Below the pieces are notes generated by a model. The model saw nothing but the letters and a program-made list of their open reading frames with translations, was not told where the DNA came from and ran no database searches. Both the position numbers and the translations under genes were made by a program. DNA of 64,000 nucleotides from CAYVTM01 sp964454645 (GTDB lineage Bacteria > Bacteroidota > Bacteroidia > Sphingobacteriales > Sphingobacteriaceae), in the NCBI GenBank assembly GCA_964454645.1, contig CAYVTM010000005.1:154577-218576 (forward strand), read 5' to 3'. Shown here piece after piece: positions 1 through 8,401 of this stretch (the first letter of the stretch is position 1; each line of letters opens with the position of its first letter).

Positions 1-213
1 ATATTTCAAATCCTGAGGGACGGCGGATATAACAGCACCGGGAAATATTTTACAATTTTTCCCGATTCTTGCTCCATCCATAATGGTCACATTGGGGCCA
101 ATCCATGTACCTTCCCCGATAACAACATCTTTTTGAATAGTGGCAAAGGGTTCTATAATAACATTCTCCGCAATTTGCGCTTCGGGATGTATGTTGGCTA
201 AGGGTTGAATCAT
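1..213 (-). CDS. lpxA: LpxA, UDP-N-acetylglucosamine acyltransferase (N-terminal 71 residues; cut by window edge)
   Basis: Partial gene running off the left edge. The 71 codons from ATG (213-211) begin MIQPLANIHPEAQIAENV and continue with hexapeptide-repeat turns (VVIGEGTWIGPNVTIMDGARIG), the left-handed beta-helix start of LpxA. LpxA transfers 3-hydroxyacyl chains from ACP to UDP-GlcNAc, the first step of lipid A synthesis in the cytoplasm. It starts 7 nt after the stop of lpxC-fabZ, so the two are probably one transcript. The catalytic His lies outside the window. A general hexapeptide acyltransferase is the only alternative; position next to lpxC and lpxD makes LpxA nearly certain. Confidence 0.93.
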   Translation of the reverse strand, partial: MIQPLANIHPEAQIAENVIIEPFATIQKDVVIGEGTWIGPNVTIMDGARIGKNCKIFPGAVISAVPQDLKY

Positions 214-220
214 TCTATTA

Positions 221-1618
221 TCAGCTTTTCTTAGATATTTGTGCCATTAGTTCTGCTTCCATAACAATTTTATCTCCTACAAAGGCGGTACCTTTCATTT
301 GGCAAATACCCCGGCGAATAGGAGCTATTAAATCGCATCTAAATATAAGGGTATCGCCCGGTAATACCTTATCCTTGAAACGGGCATTTTCAATTTTCAT
401 AAAATAAGTCCAGTAATTCTCCGGATCGGGAACAGTATTCAATACCAGAATTCCTCCTGTTTGTGCCATTGCTTCAATCTGCAAAACACCCGGCATTACA
501 GGGTTTCCGGGGAAGTGTCCCCGGAAAAAATCCTCGTTCATCGTAACATTCTTCACCCCCACCACATGATTGCTTGTCAGTTCGATAATTTTATCAATCA
601 ATAAAAAGGGTTGGCGGTGAGGAAGGATCTTCATGATATCGTTGACATCGTAGATCGGTGTATCATTCGGATTGTAAACAGGAATATTTTTCTTAGCTCT
701 TTCTTTTTTAATCAGCGCTTTGATTTTTTTAGCAAAGGCTACGTTTGCCGCATGTCCCGGACGGGCTGCCATGATATGTCCTTTCAAAGGCATCCCTACT
801 AAGGCTAAATCTCCGATTACATCCAATAATTTATGTCTTGCCGGTTCATTTTGCTGACGCAATTCCGCATTATTTAAAATACCTTCCTTAGCTACTTCTA
901 TTTTTTCACGGTTGAATAGTTTTGCCAGATGGCTTAACTCTTCACTGCTTACTACTTTATCCACTACGACAATCGCATTGTTTAAATCTCCTCCTTTTAT
1001 CAGATTATGTTTTAACAACATCTCTAATTCGTGCAGGAAACAGAAAGTACGGCAAGAAGCAATCTCTTCTTTAAACTCGTTGATGCCGGTAATGGCAGCA
1101 TGTTGAGAGCCCAAAACCGGTGAGTTATAATCCACCATAACGGTTAAACGATAATCATCCAGATAAGGCATGGCGATCATCTCTACCTGGCGGTCGGATT
1201 CCGAATAATGAATATTATTAGGGATTACAAAATATTCCCGATCGGCTTCTTGTTGTTCTATTCCGGCCTTTTCGAGTGCCTCGATAAACTGGATTGAACT
1301 TCCATCCATAATGGGAGTTTCCGGAGCATCCAATTCGATTAACACATTATCAATTTCTAATCCTGCTAAAGCAGCCAAAGTATGCTCAATGGTTGATACA
1401 CTGGCACCATTTTGTGTAATGGTAGTACCACGGGAAGTATCCGTAACATTATCTACATCTGCGTCGATGATCGGTGCTCCCGGTAAATCAATACGTTGAA
1501 ATTTATAGCCATGATTTTCCGGTGCCGGTTTAAAAGTGAGCTTTACCTTTTTCCCTGTATGCAAACCCACTCCTTCAATCGTTATAGGGGCTTTAATGGT
1601 CGTTTGTTTTACGTTCAT
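221..1618 (-). CDS. lpxC-fabZ: Bifunctional LpxC deacetylase / FabZ dehydratase fusion
   Basis: 465-residue fusion typical of Bacteroidota. Residues 1 to about 305 are LpxC, the zinc-dependent UDP-3-O-acyl-GlcNAc deacetylase that commits lipid A synthesis. Zinc ligands are visible as H79 (STIEHTLAAL) and H261/D265 (ARHKLLDVIGDL), and PGHAANVAFA carries a further conserved His. Residues from about 318 are FabZ, the 3-hydroxyacyl-ACP dehydratase, with PHRQPFLLID and the catalytic pair H367 (FRGHFPGNPVMPG) and E381 (QIEAMAQ). The ATG at 1618 (MNVKQTTIKAP) is chosen over an in-frame TTG two codons upstream; it also gives H79 the family-standard position. The fusion joins a lipid A step to the fatty acid cycle that supplies its acyl chains. 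Confidence 0.96.
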   Translation of the reverse strand: MNVKQTTIKAPITIEGVGLHTGKKVKLTFKPAPENHGYKFQRIDLPGAPIIDADVDNVTDTSRGTTITQNGASVSTIEHTLAALAGLEIDNVLIELDAPETPIMDGSSIQFIEALEKAGIEQQEADREYFVIPNNIHYSESDRQVEMIAMPYLDDYRLTVMVDYNSPVLGSQHAAITGINEFKEEIASCRTFCFLHELEMLLKHNLIKGGDLNNAIVVVDKVVSSEELSHLAKLFNREKIEVAKEGILNNAELRQQNEPARHKLLDVIGDLALVGMPLKGHIMAARPGHAANVAFAKKIKALIKKERAKKNIPVYNPNDTPIYDVNDIMKILPHRQPFLLIDKIIELTSNHVVGVKNVTMNEDFFRGHFPGNPVMPGVLQIEAMAQTGGILVLNTVPDPENYWTYFMKIENARFKDKVLPGDTLIFRCDLIAPIRRGICQMKGTAFVGDKIVMEAELMAQISKKS

Positions 1619-1637
1619 TTCCAATTAAACTTGAGCG

Positions 1638-1669
1638 CAAATGTATTCAGAAAGATGGGGAATGCAAAA
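1638..1669 (-). promoter_or_regulatory. Bacteroidota-type promoter for lpxC-fabZ
   Basis: Read on the minus strand: TTTTG (1669-1665), 19 nt, then TACATTTG (1645-1638). This is an exact match to the Bacteroidota sigma-70 consensus TTTG-N19-TAnnTTTG. It lies 19 nt upstream of the lpxC-fabZ ATG, so transcription would start about 12-15 nt before the gene. It separates lpxC-fabZ-lpxA from lpxD as its own unit. Confidence 0.75.
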
Positions 1670-1680
1670 TCTTTGAAAAC

Positions 1681-2724
1681 TTAAAGGGTGGTTTGCTTTA
1701 AATCACGCAATAATTGCTCGAGTTCTTCGATCTTCTTTTCGAGATCGGGAAGCCTCCGGTAAACAGCCTGCATCTTTAAAGAATCCCGGAATGGAGATAC
1801 CGGAGCCCCATTCCATTGCTTGTTTTCTTCGGTTATCGATTTGGAAATTCCCGACTTTGCGTTTATCTGGGAGCCCTTAGCAATGGTGATATGCCCTACA
1901 ATGCCTACCTGCCCGCCAATGATACATTGCTCACCTACTTTTGTACTACCGGAAATTCCTGATTGAGAGGCAATAACAGTATTCTCCCCGATCTCTACAT
2001 TGTGGGCAATCTGGATGAGATTGTCTAATTTAACCCCTTTATGAATAATCGTTGAACCGATGGTAGCCCGATCGATAGAGGTATTTGACCCGATTTCCAC
2101 ATTGTCTTCGATAACCACATTACCAATCTGCGCAACTTTTTGATAAGAACCGTCTGCTTGCGGGGCAAAGCCGAAACCATCGGAGCCAATAACGCATCCC
2201 GAATGGATAATGACATTCTTCCCGATAACACAATCGGAATAAATTTTTACCCCCGAAAAAAGGGTCGTATTATCGGCGATAAATACATTATCCCCAATAT
2301 AAGTCTGCGGGTAAATCTTCACGTTATCCCCGATTACCACATCCTTACCGATATAAGCGAAGGCTCCTACATAACAATCTTTGCCCATCTGCACACTTGA
2401 ACTTATATAATTAGGTTCTTCAATGCCTTTCTTATTTAATTTGATAGTATTGTATTTTTCTAATAAAATGGAAAATGCAGTATAAGGGTTATCGACTCTT
2501 ATTAAAGTAGCATTAACAGGTTTCTCCAGTTCCAGATTTTTATTGATAATAACAACCGATGCTCTCGTAGTATAAAGATAAGGCTCATATTTTGGATTGG
2601 ATAAAAAAGATAATGAACCTATCCTCCCTTCTTCGATTTTAGATAATGTATTAACAACTTCGTTAGGATTACCCTCCAGCTCTCCATTCAGTAATACACA
2701 AATTTCAGTTGCAGTAAATTGCAT
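1681..2724 (-). CDS. lpxD: LpxD, UDP-3-O-(3-hydroxyacyl)glucosamine N-acyltransferase
   Basis: 347 residues, the normal LpxD length. It adds the N-linked hydroxyacyl chain after LpxC. The N-terminal uridine-binding domain (1 to about 105) is followed by some ten hexapeptide-repeat coils (about 110-300) and a short helical C-terminus (KKIEELEQLLRDL) that makes trimer contacts. The catalytic His is H241 in LIQIAHNVEIG. The ATG at 2724 is the only sensible start. The gene lies 62 nt upstream of lpxC-fabZ on the same strand but has its own promoter whose -7 box nearly touches the start codon. Confidence 0.96.
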   Translation of the reverse strand: MQFTATEICVLLNGELEGNPNEVVNTLSKIEEGRIGSLSFLSNPKYEPYLYTTRASVVIINKNLELEKPVNATLIRVDNPYTAFSILLEKYNTIKLNKKGIEEPNYISSSVQMGKDCYVGAFAYIGKDVVIGDNVKIYPQTYIGDNVFIADNTTLFSGVKIYSDCVIGKNVIIHSGCVIGSDGFGFAPQADGSYQKVAQIGNVVIEDNVEIGSNTSIDRATIGSTIIHKGVKLDNLIQIAHNVEIGENTVIASQSGISGSTKVGEQCIIGGQVGIVGHITIAKGSQINAKSGISKSITEENKQWNGAPVSPFRDSLKMQAVYRRLPDLEKKIEELEQLLRDLKQTTL

Positions 2725-2728
2725 TATA

Positions 2729-2759
2729 CAAAGTTAATTTTATCTATTAAAGCTACAAA
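2729..2759 (-). promoter_or_regulatory. Bacteroidota-type promoter abutting lpxD start codon
   Basis: On the minus strand, TTTG (2759-2756), exactly 19 nt, then TAACTTTG (2736-2729). Both boxes match consensus perfectly. Only 4 nt separate the -7 box from the lpxD ATG (2724-2722), so the transcript would begin at or within a base or two of the start codon, predicting a leaderless or nearly leaderless mRNA. Confidence 0.7.
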
Positions 2760-2799
2760 TTTAACAAAGATTAAAAAAAAATCCTGTTTTTAGCAAGAC

Positions 2800-4032
2800 T
2801 TAATTTATCGGAATCTCTTTCGGTGTGCATAAAAAGTACTTTTCGACCGTTTTCGAAAGGGCTTCTAAATTCAGATTATCCGAAGCATCAGTAATATCCA
2901 TCAGGCCTACAGACTTTATCCATATATTTATCGGGCCAATATCGGCACTGTAGGCATTGTTTCGAATGACGCCATCAAAAACAAAATAAGATGCTTCTTC
3001 CCGGCCGATATCCTTTATCCGGGCAACTTTTTCTTTATAGTCGGAGATGGTTTTCATATTGAAAGCTTGCCTGGAGATTGTTATTGCATATAATTTTCGT
3101 TCGATGAAACCTTTGCTCAGTTCTGCCAACACTTTGTCACTATCCTTTATCCATACTTTTATCGATGAATAAATATCATGATCGTCGAGTAAAGCGAAAG
3201 TATTCAGATAAGCAATATCCGAACGGAACTCATCCATCCCGATTTGTTGCTTTAAAAATACCGAAAGTGCCGGTACTGCAAACAATTCCCTGCCTTGCAT
3301 AGAAAGTTCCTGAGCTCTTTGTAATATTTTTATTAACATCTGCTCAGCCGCGATGACGGTCTTGTGCAAATACACTTGCCAGTACATCAATCGGCGTGCA
3401 ATCAAAAACTTCTCAATCGAATAAATCCCTTTTTCTTCAACTACCAGCTGATCATTTACGACATTCAACATTTTCAGAATGCGATCAGAGCTGATCACTC
3501 CTTCCGATACGCCTGTGAAGAAACTGTCTCTGTTCAGATAATCCATACGGTCCATATCTAATTGCCCCGACACCAGCTGATGCAAGAATTTTTTTTCATA
3601 ACGATCCTGAAAGATACAAATGGCTAAGTCAAGCCTCCCTTTAAACTCTTTATTGAGCTGCTCCATAAAGAGCAAGGAAAGTTCTTCATGATGGATATTC
3701 GGAACAATACAATTTTCGAGCGCATGCGAAAAAGGACCATGCCCTATGTCGTGCAGAAGTATGGCTATGGTTACTGCTTCGGCTTCTTCCTTGCTTATCT
3801 CAACATCTTTATTCTTTAAAGTTTCCAAGGCAATACCCATCAAATGCATCGCTCCCAGAGCATGATGAAAGCGTGTATGCAAAGCTCCCGGATAAACGAG
3901 ATGCGTCATTCCCAACTGTTTAATATTTCGTAAGCGTTGGAAATAAGGGTGTTCAATTAAATCGAAGATGATTTCATAAGGGATACTTATAAAACCATAT
4001 ACCGGGTCATTAAATATTTTTTTCTTGTTCAC
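2800..4032 (-). CDS. HD-domain phosphohydrolase (dNTPase/SAMHD1-like family)
   Basis: 410 residues beginning with a GTG codon (MNKKKIFNDPVYGFISIP). The HD superfamily metal site is plain: H56/H57 in TRFHHALGAMHL, H94-D95 in LLHDIGHGPFSH, and a downstream D-x-D-R-MD (QLDMDRMDYLNRDSFF). This arrangement is that of the widespread bacterial HD proteins related to SAMHD1 and dGTPase, which hydrolyse nucleotides; the substrate here is not known. The gene is divergent from porX across about 90 nt and is followed by lpxD. The position between lpxD and porX is seen in many Bacteroidota (recalled, not checked). Confidence 0.85.
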   Translation of the reverse strand: MNKKKIFNDPVYGFISIPYEIIFDLIEHPYFQRLRNIKQLGMTHLVYPGALHTRFHHALGAMHLMGIALETLKNKDVEISKEEAEAVTIAILLHDIGHGPFSHALENCIVPNIHHEELSLLFMEQLNKEFKGRLDLAICIFQDRYEKKFLHQLVSGQLDMDRMDYLNRDSFFTGVSEGVISSDRILKMLNVVNDQLVVEEKGIYSIEKFLIARRLMYWQVYLHKTVIAAEQMLIKILQRAQELSMQGRELFAVPALSVFLKQQIGMDEFRSDIAYLNTFALLDDHDIYSSIKVWIKDSDKVLAELSKGFIERKLYAITISRQAFNMKTISDYKEKVARIKDIGREEASYFVFDGVIRNNAYSADIGPINIWIKSVGLMDITDASDNLNLEALSKTVEKYFLCTPKEIPIN

Positions 4033-4122
4033 GCGTGTTCAGATACTATTTCGCCTACAAATTTGTTATTTTTAACAACGATTAAAAACAATTGCTCTTT
4101 TAGGGAGCTAATATCTGAAAAA

Positions 4123-5673
4123 ATGCAAGAAACTACGATACTTTGGGCAGATGATGAAATTGATTTATTAAAACCCCATGTTTTATTTTTAAATGATAAA
4201 GGATACAAAGTAAAAACAGTAACCAACGGAAGCGATGCGCTCGACCTGATAAAAACGGAAAGCTTTGATATCATTTTTCTGGATGAGAACATGCCGGGTT
4301 TGAGCGGTTTAGAAACTCTGGCTGAAATAAAAAATATCAATTCCGATTTACCGGTAGTACTCATTACCAAAAACGAAGAAGAATACCTGATGGAAGATGC
4401 CATCGGCAGTAAAATTGCCGATTACCTGATTAAGCCTGTCAATCCCAAACAAATCCTGTTAACCATCAAAAAGATTATCGATAACAAACGTTTGGTAACC
4501 GAAAAAACAACTTCGGCCTATCAGCAAGAATTTCGGAATCTCGGTATGGCTTTAAATGAGGTCCATAACCTGAAAGAATGGACCGAAGTATACCGCAAGC
4601 TTATTTATTGGGAGCTCGAACTGGAAAAGTTAGAAGACGCGGGAATGCATGAAATACTTACTATGCAGAAATCGGAAGCCAATGCGCTGTTTTCTAAATT
4701 CATCGAAAAAAATTACACCTCTTTTTTACAAAAAACCGATGAGGGTTTAATCTTATCGCATAACCTGATGCGCAAAAAAGTCCTGCCCTTAGTCGATGAA
4801 AAAACACCGGTATTTTTTATTCTGGTCGACAATCTTCGTTATGATCAATGGAAAATTATTAACCCTTTGATTACCGAATATTTTCGAATGGAAGAAGAAG
4901 ATAGTTATCTCAGCATTTTACCAACGGCAACTCAGTATGCCCGTAATGCAATTTTTTCGGGATTACTACCGACTGAGATGGAAAAGCGTTTTCCTAAATT
5001 ATGGAAAAACGATGAAGAGGAGGGCGGAAAAAATTTACATGAAAATGAATTCTTCGCCGATCAATTGCAACGTTTAAGAAAAAATTTCAAGTACTCATAT
5101 ACCAAAGTAATCAGCGGCGATGATGGAAAAAATCTGGTAGAATCTATTCATTCCATGTTTAAGAATCCGATAAATATTATCGTCTATAATTTTGTGGATA
5201 TGCTTTCACATGCCCGAACAGAGATGGAACTGATCCGTGAATTAGCTCCGGATGAGGCGGCTTATCGTTCGCTTACCTATTCCTGGCTCGAACATTCCCC
5301 TTTGCTGGAAGCTTTGAAAAAAATTGCTCAACGTCGGGCAAAGCTTATAATTACTACCGATCATGGCACTATACGTGTAAAAAATCCGAGTAAAGTAATC
5401 GGCGACCGAAGCGTAAATTCAAACCTGAGATATAAACAAGGAAGGAATCTGAACTATCAACCTAAAGATGTTTTGGAGATAAAAAATCCGGCAGATGCTT
5501 TTCTTCCAAGAGTAAATCTGAGTCAGACATTTATCTTTGCAAAAGAGGATTTTTATTTTGTTTATCCCAACAACTATAATCATTTCGTAAACTTCTTTAA
5601 TAATACTTTTCAGCATGGTGGAATTTCTTTGGAGGAGATGATTATTCCATTCGCTGTATATAGCAGTAAGTAG
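4123..5673 (+). CDS. porX: PorX-type response regulator with PglZ phosphatase-like domain
   Basis: 516 residues from the ATG at 4123 (MQETTILWADDEIDLL); a longer frame upstream lacks receiver homology. Residues 1-120 are a CheY-like receiver with acidic D10/D11, phospho-acceptor D54 (IIFLDENMPG) and the conserved Lys in YLIKP. Residues about 200-516 form a PglZ domain of the alkaline phosphatase superfamily: FILVDNLRYDQW, PTATQYARNAIFSG and ITTDHGT carry the metal and nucleophile positions. PorX lacks a DNA-binding domain and controls T9SS gene expression, acting with kinase PorY and sigma factor SigP in Porphyromonas. It lies 3 nt before tsaE. A PorY-like kinase occurs at 58825-60012. Confidence 0.93.
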   Translation: MQETTILWADDEIDLLKPHVLFLNDKGYKVKTVTNGSDALDLIKTESFDIIFLDENMPGLSGLETLAEIKNINSDLPVVLITKNEEEYLMEDAIGSKIADYLIKPVNPKQILLTIKKIIDNKRLVTEKTTSAYQQEFRNLGMALNEVHNLKEWTEVYRKLIYWELELEKLEDAGMHEILTMQKSEANALFSKFIEKNYTSFLQKTDEGLILSHNLMRKKVLPLVDEKTPVFFILVDNLRYDQWKIINPLITEYFRMEEEDSYLSILPTATQYARNAIFSGLLPTEMEKRFPKLWKNDEEEGGKNLHENEFFADQLQRLRKNFKYSYTKVISGDDGKNLVESIHSMFKNPINIIVYNFVDMLSHARTEMELIRELAPDEAAYRSLTYSWLEHSPLLEALKKIAQRRAKLIITTDHGTIRVKNPSKVIGDRSVNSNLRYKQGRNLNYQPKDVLEIKNPADAFLPRVNLSQTFIFAKEDFYFVYPNNYNHFVNFFNNTFQHGGISLEEMIIPFAVYSSK

Positions 5674-5676
5674 TAT

Positions 5677-6102
5677 ATGAATGTATATAAGGCTCAACAG
5701 GAATCGGATTTACTAAACATAGCAAAAGCATTGATTGCCTATGCGGACGATACAAGGGTTATTGTATTGAACGGAGCGATGGGGGCAGGTAAAACTACTT
5801 TTGTACGCTATATCTGTAATGCTCTGGATTCGGATGATGAAGCGAGCAGTCCGACCTTTTCCCTGGTAAACGAATATCGCTCGAATGCAGGGCCTATTTA
5901 TCATTTCGATTTTTATCGTATCCATTCGGAAGAAGAGGCATTGGATATCGGTATCGAAGATTATTTGTACAGCGGCTTCTACTGTTTAATCGAATGGGCT
6001 GAAAAAATCCCGCATCTGCTACCTCAAAACTATGTATCTGTTGCTATAGAAATACTTAATGATCAACAACGCAGTTTTCGTTTTTTCCGGCAAGAAAGAT
6101 AA
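5677..6102 (+). CDS. tsaE: TsaE, tRNA threonylcarbamoyladenosine biosynthesis ATPase
   Basis: 141 residues, the usual TsaE (YjeE) size. Walker A is GAMGAGKTT (residues 33-41), and SPTFSLVNEY with YHFDFYRI gives the switch and Walker B regions typical of the family. TsaE is the ATPase needed for t6A37 modification of tRNAs reading ANN codons, working with TsaB and TsaD. The ATG follows the porX stop by 3 nt, so the genes are presumably co-transcribed and possibly translationally coupled. Confidence 0.94.
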   Translation: MNVYKAQQESDLLNIAKALIAYADDTRVIVLNGAMGAGKTTFVRYICNALDSDDEASSPTFSLVNEYRSNAGPIYHFDFYRIHSEEEALDIGIEDYLYSGFYCLIEWAEKIPHLLPQNYVSVAIEILNDQQRSFRFFRQER

Positions 6103-6190
6103 CAGCCTGACAGTTCTCCATGCAGATTAAAATTTCTGTTTATCAATTTCTAAAAATTTAGTACCTTGCTGTTCCTAAGCATCTGAACGA

Positions 6191-7414
6191 ATGGCTCAAT
6201 CACCCAAGCACGGATTTTCTGAAATTGCAAGACAAGCTTTATTAATGCCACAGGAATCGCTGATGGCTGTTCGTAATCGTAAGCATAATTTATACATAGG
6301 CATTCCTAAAGAAACTTCATTTCAGGAAAACAGGATTTGTTTAACCCCTTTATCGGTAGGCTTATTGGTCAATAACGGGCATGAAGTAATAATCGAATCG
6401 GGGGCGGGTAATGCTGCTAATTTCCCGGATAAGGATTATAGCGAAGAGGGCGCAAAGATTGTGTACGACACCCAGGAAGTATATCAGGCCGATATGATTA
6501 TTAAAGTGGGTCCTCCCACTATAGATGAAGTTGCGATGATGAAGCATGGGCAGGTGCTTATCTCAGGGATACAGGTATCCTCCCTGAAAGAAGAATTGCT
6601 AAAGGCCATGATGCAGAAAAAAATTACGGCATTGGCTTTTGAATATTTACGGGATGAAGGAGGAATCCTAACGGTGATGCGTTCGATGAGTGAAATTGTA
6701 GGGACCACTTCGATTCATATTGCCTCCGAATATTTAAGCACACATAATGGCAAAGGACTAATGTTAGGGGGGGTTACGGGTATTCCACCAACCGAAATTG
6801 TTATTATCGGTGCCGGCACGGTTAGTGAATATGCATCCCGGACAGCCTTGGCATTAGGAGCAGATGTAAAAGTGTTCGATAATTCGGTGTATCGTTTACG
6901 ACGTATGCAAAATAATATAGGTACCCGTTTTTTCACTTCGGTTTTACAACCGGTAGTGTTAATGAAAGCATTGTCGAAATGTGATGTGGCAATCGGAGCC
7001 ATACGAGCCAAAGAAGGAAGAAGCCCTTGTGTTGTATCGGAAGAAATGGTTAGTAAGATGAAAGCTAATTCCATAATCATCGATGTAAGTATCGACCAGG
7101 GAGGATGTTTCGAAACATCACACGTAACCAATCATACAAAACCGGTATTCCGCAAGCACGATGTCGTCCACTATTGTGTCCCCAATATCGCTTCACGCGT
7201 AGCCCGCACAGCATCCTATGCTTTAACAAATATTTTCACCCCTATACTGCTCGATATCGGCGAAGCCGGTGGAGTAAAAAACATGCTTTGGGAAAAATCG
7301 GGCGTTCGTTGCGGAGTGTATATGTATAATGGTCATATCACCAATCAATACATTTCAAGTACATTTAAACTTCCTTTTAAGGATTTGGACCTGCTGGTTG
7401 CAGCACAGGGTTAA
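6191..7414 (+). CDS. Alanine dehydrogenase / PNT family protein, Bacteroidota type
   Basis: 407 residues. The N-terminal AlaDh/PNT domain (GIPKETSFQENRICLTP, from about residue 37) is preceded by a short extension. The NAD-binding domain has IIGAGTVSEYASRTALALGADVKVFD. The family oxidises alanine to pyruvate or is part of transhydrogenase. However, the YLHLA segment of classical alanine dehydrogenases, which carries a catalytic His, reads FEYLRDEGG here, so activity on alanine should not be assumed. It follows tsaE by 88 nt and its end overlaps the convergent methyltransferase by 38 nt. A 7-G run sits at 6767-6773. Confidence 0.8.
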   Translation: MAQSPKHGFSEIARQALLMPQESLMAVRNRKHNLYIGIPKETSFQENRICLTPLSVGLLVNNGHEVIIESGAGNAANFPDKDYSEEGAKIVYDTQEVYQADMIIKVGPPTIDEVAMMKHGQVLISGIQVSSLKEELLKAMMQKKITALAFEYLRDEGGILTVMRSMSEIVGTTSIHIASEYLSTHNGKGLMLGGVTGIPPTEIVIIGAGTVSEYASRTALALGADVKVFDNSVYRLRRMQNNIGTRFFTSVLQPVVLMKALSKCDVAIGAIRAKEGRSPCVVSEEMVSKMKANSIIIDVSIDQGGCFETSHVTNHTKPVFRKHDVVHYCVPNIASRVARTASYALTNIFTPILLDIGEAGGVKNMLWEKSGVRCGVYMYNGHITNQYISSTFKLPFKDLDLLVAAQG

Positions 7415-7991
7415 TCCTTTTTTCCAAAATCATAAATAATTCCGAACCTTTTCTTGGTTCAATGGAATTATAACATTCTTCCATTTTCCGGATATTGAAA
7501 TAGGGCTGAAAGTATTGTAGATATTCGGCCTTAGAGCCTCCAAAAGGAGGGTTTACCGAAAAGTCGCGGTCGAATAAAAGTCCTGTTAATTTCCCTTCAG
7601 GTCTCAATAAACGATACATCTGTTCTGCATAGGCAGGTCTTTGCCCGGGATCTAAGGCACAGAAAAATGTCTGTTCTATAATAAGATCATACTCCCCCTT
7701 GTGTTCAAAAAAATCTTCACAAAGAATATGCTTCCGGGGGAAACAGGGGTGCTGTTCTTTGAATAGATTGATAACGAAAGCCGAATAATCGAGTATATAT
7801 ATCTGCGAAAAGCCCTGATTATGCAAGTACAAAGCCTCATAAGCATTGCCGCAACCCGGAATTAATATTTTCTGCTCTTTATCTTCGAGCTGTTTAAAAT
7901 ATTCCCTTAAAGGGGTAGAAATCTCCCCTATATCCCATGAGTCCTGATGTTTCGCATAGCGCTCATTCCAATAAGCTTTTGAAAAAATCAT
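7377..7991 (-). CDS. SAM-dependent methyltransferase, thiopurine S-methyltransferase (TPMT) family
   Basis: 204 residues. The N-terminus AYWNERYAKHQDSWDIGEISTPL and the SAM-binding strand ILIPGCGNAYEALYLHNQGF are typical of the TPMT-like branch of class I methyltransferases; DYDLIIEQTFFCALDPGQRPAYAEQMYRLLRPEGKL matches the post-II region. These proteins methylate sulfur, selenium or halide nucleophiles; the natural substrate here is unknown. Its last 38 nt overlap the end of the convergent alanine dehydrogenase gene, so the two stops lie inside each other's coding sequence. Confidence 0.85.
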   Translation of the reverse strand: MIFSKAYWNERYAKHQDSWDIGEISTPLREYFKQLEDKEQKILIPGCGNAYEALYLHNQGFSQIYILDYSAFVINLFKEQHPCFPRKHILCEDFFEHKGEYDLIIEQTFFCALDPGQRPAYAEQMYRLLRPEGKLTGLLFDRDFSVNPPFGGSKAEYLQYFQPYFNIRKMEECYNSIEPRKGSELFMILEKRINPVLQPAGPNP

Positions 7992-8118
7992 ACTAAGAAT
8001 CTAAAAAACCACTAATCTAATCAATTGAAGGATATTAATTTTATATATTTGAACGCTGATAACAGATTTTTTATTAAAATCAGAAAATACTAAGAAATAA
8101 TTTATTTTGGAACAGAAT

Positions 8119-8379
8119 ATGAATAAGGAAGAACAATTATTTGCACAATTGCTCTATATCTTTCATAGCTCAGGGATGCAGGGCTTAGGGAAAATTTTAA
8201 ATCCCGTAACAAATAAAACTGAACGTAATCTCGAGCAGGCAAAGAATTCTATTGACATGTTGGAGATGTTAAAAACGAAAACGAAGGGAAATTTAAGTCC
8301 CGAATCTGAAAAGATATTGAATCAGTTTTTAACGGATTTACGTTTGAATTATGTAGAAGAGGTTAACTCAAATAAATAG
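8119..8379 (+). CDS. DUF1844 family protein
   Basis: 86 residues from the ATG at 8119 (MNKEEQLFAQLLYIFHSSGMQGLGKI); a TTG four codons upstream is less likely. The pattern of an N-terminal helix, NPVTNKTERNLEQAKNSIDMLEMLKTKTKGNLSPESEKILNQFLTDLRLNYVE matches DUF1844 closely. No function is established for this all-helical family. It lies 22 nt before the coiled-coil membrane protein on the same strand and may be co-transcribed with it. Confidence 0.85.
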   Translation: MNKEEQLFAQLLYIFHSSGMQGLGKILNPVTNKTERNLEQAKNSIDMLEMLKTKTKGNLSPESEKILNQFLTDLRLNYVEEVNSNK

Positions 8380-8401
8380 ATATAAAATTAATTTAGTAAA
8401 A

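Noticed and set aside
2025..2231. Open frames on the opposite strand or in other frames of lpxD, the TonB receptor, the M1 peptidase and other genes
   Set aside because: They have no family features and disagree with well-supported proteins in the same place.
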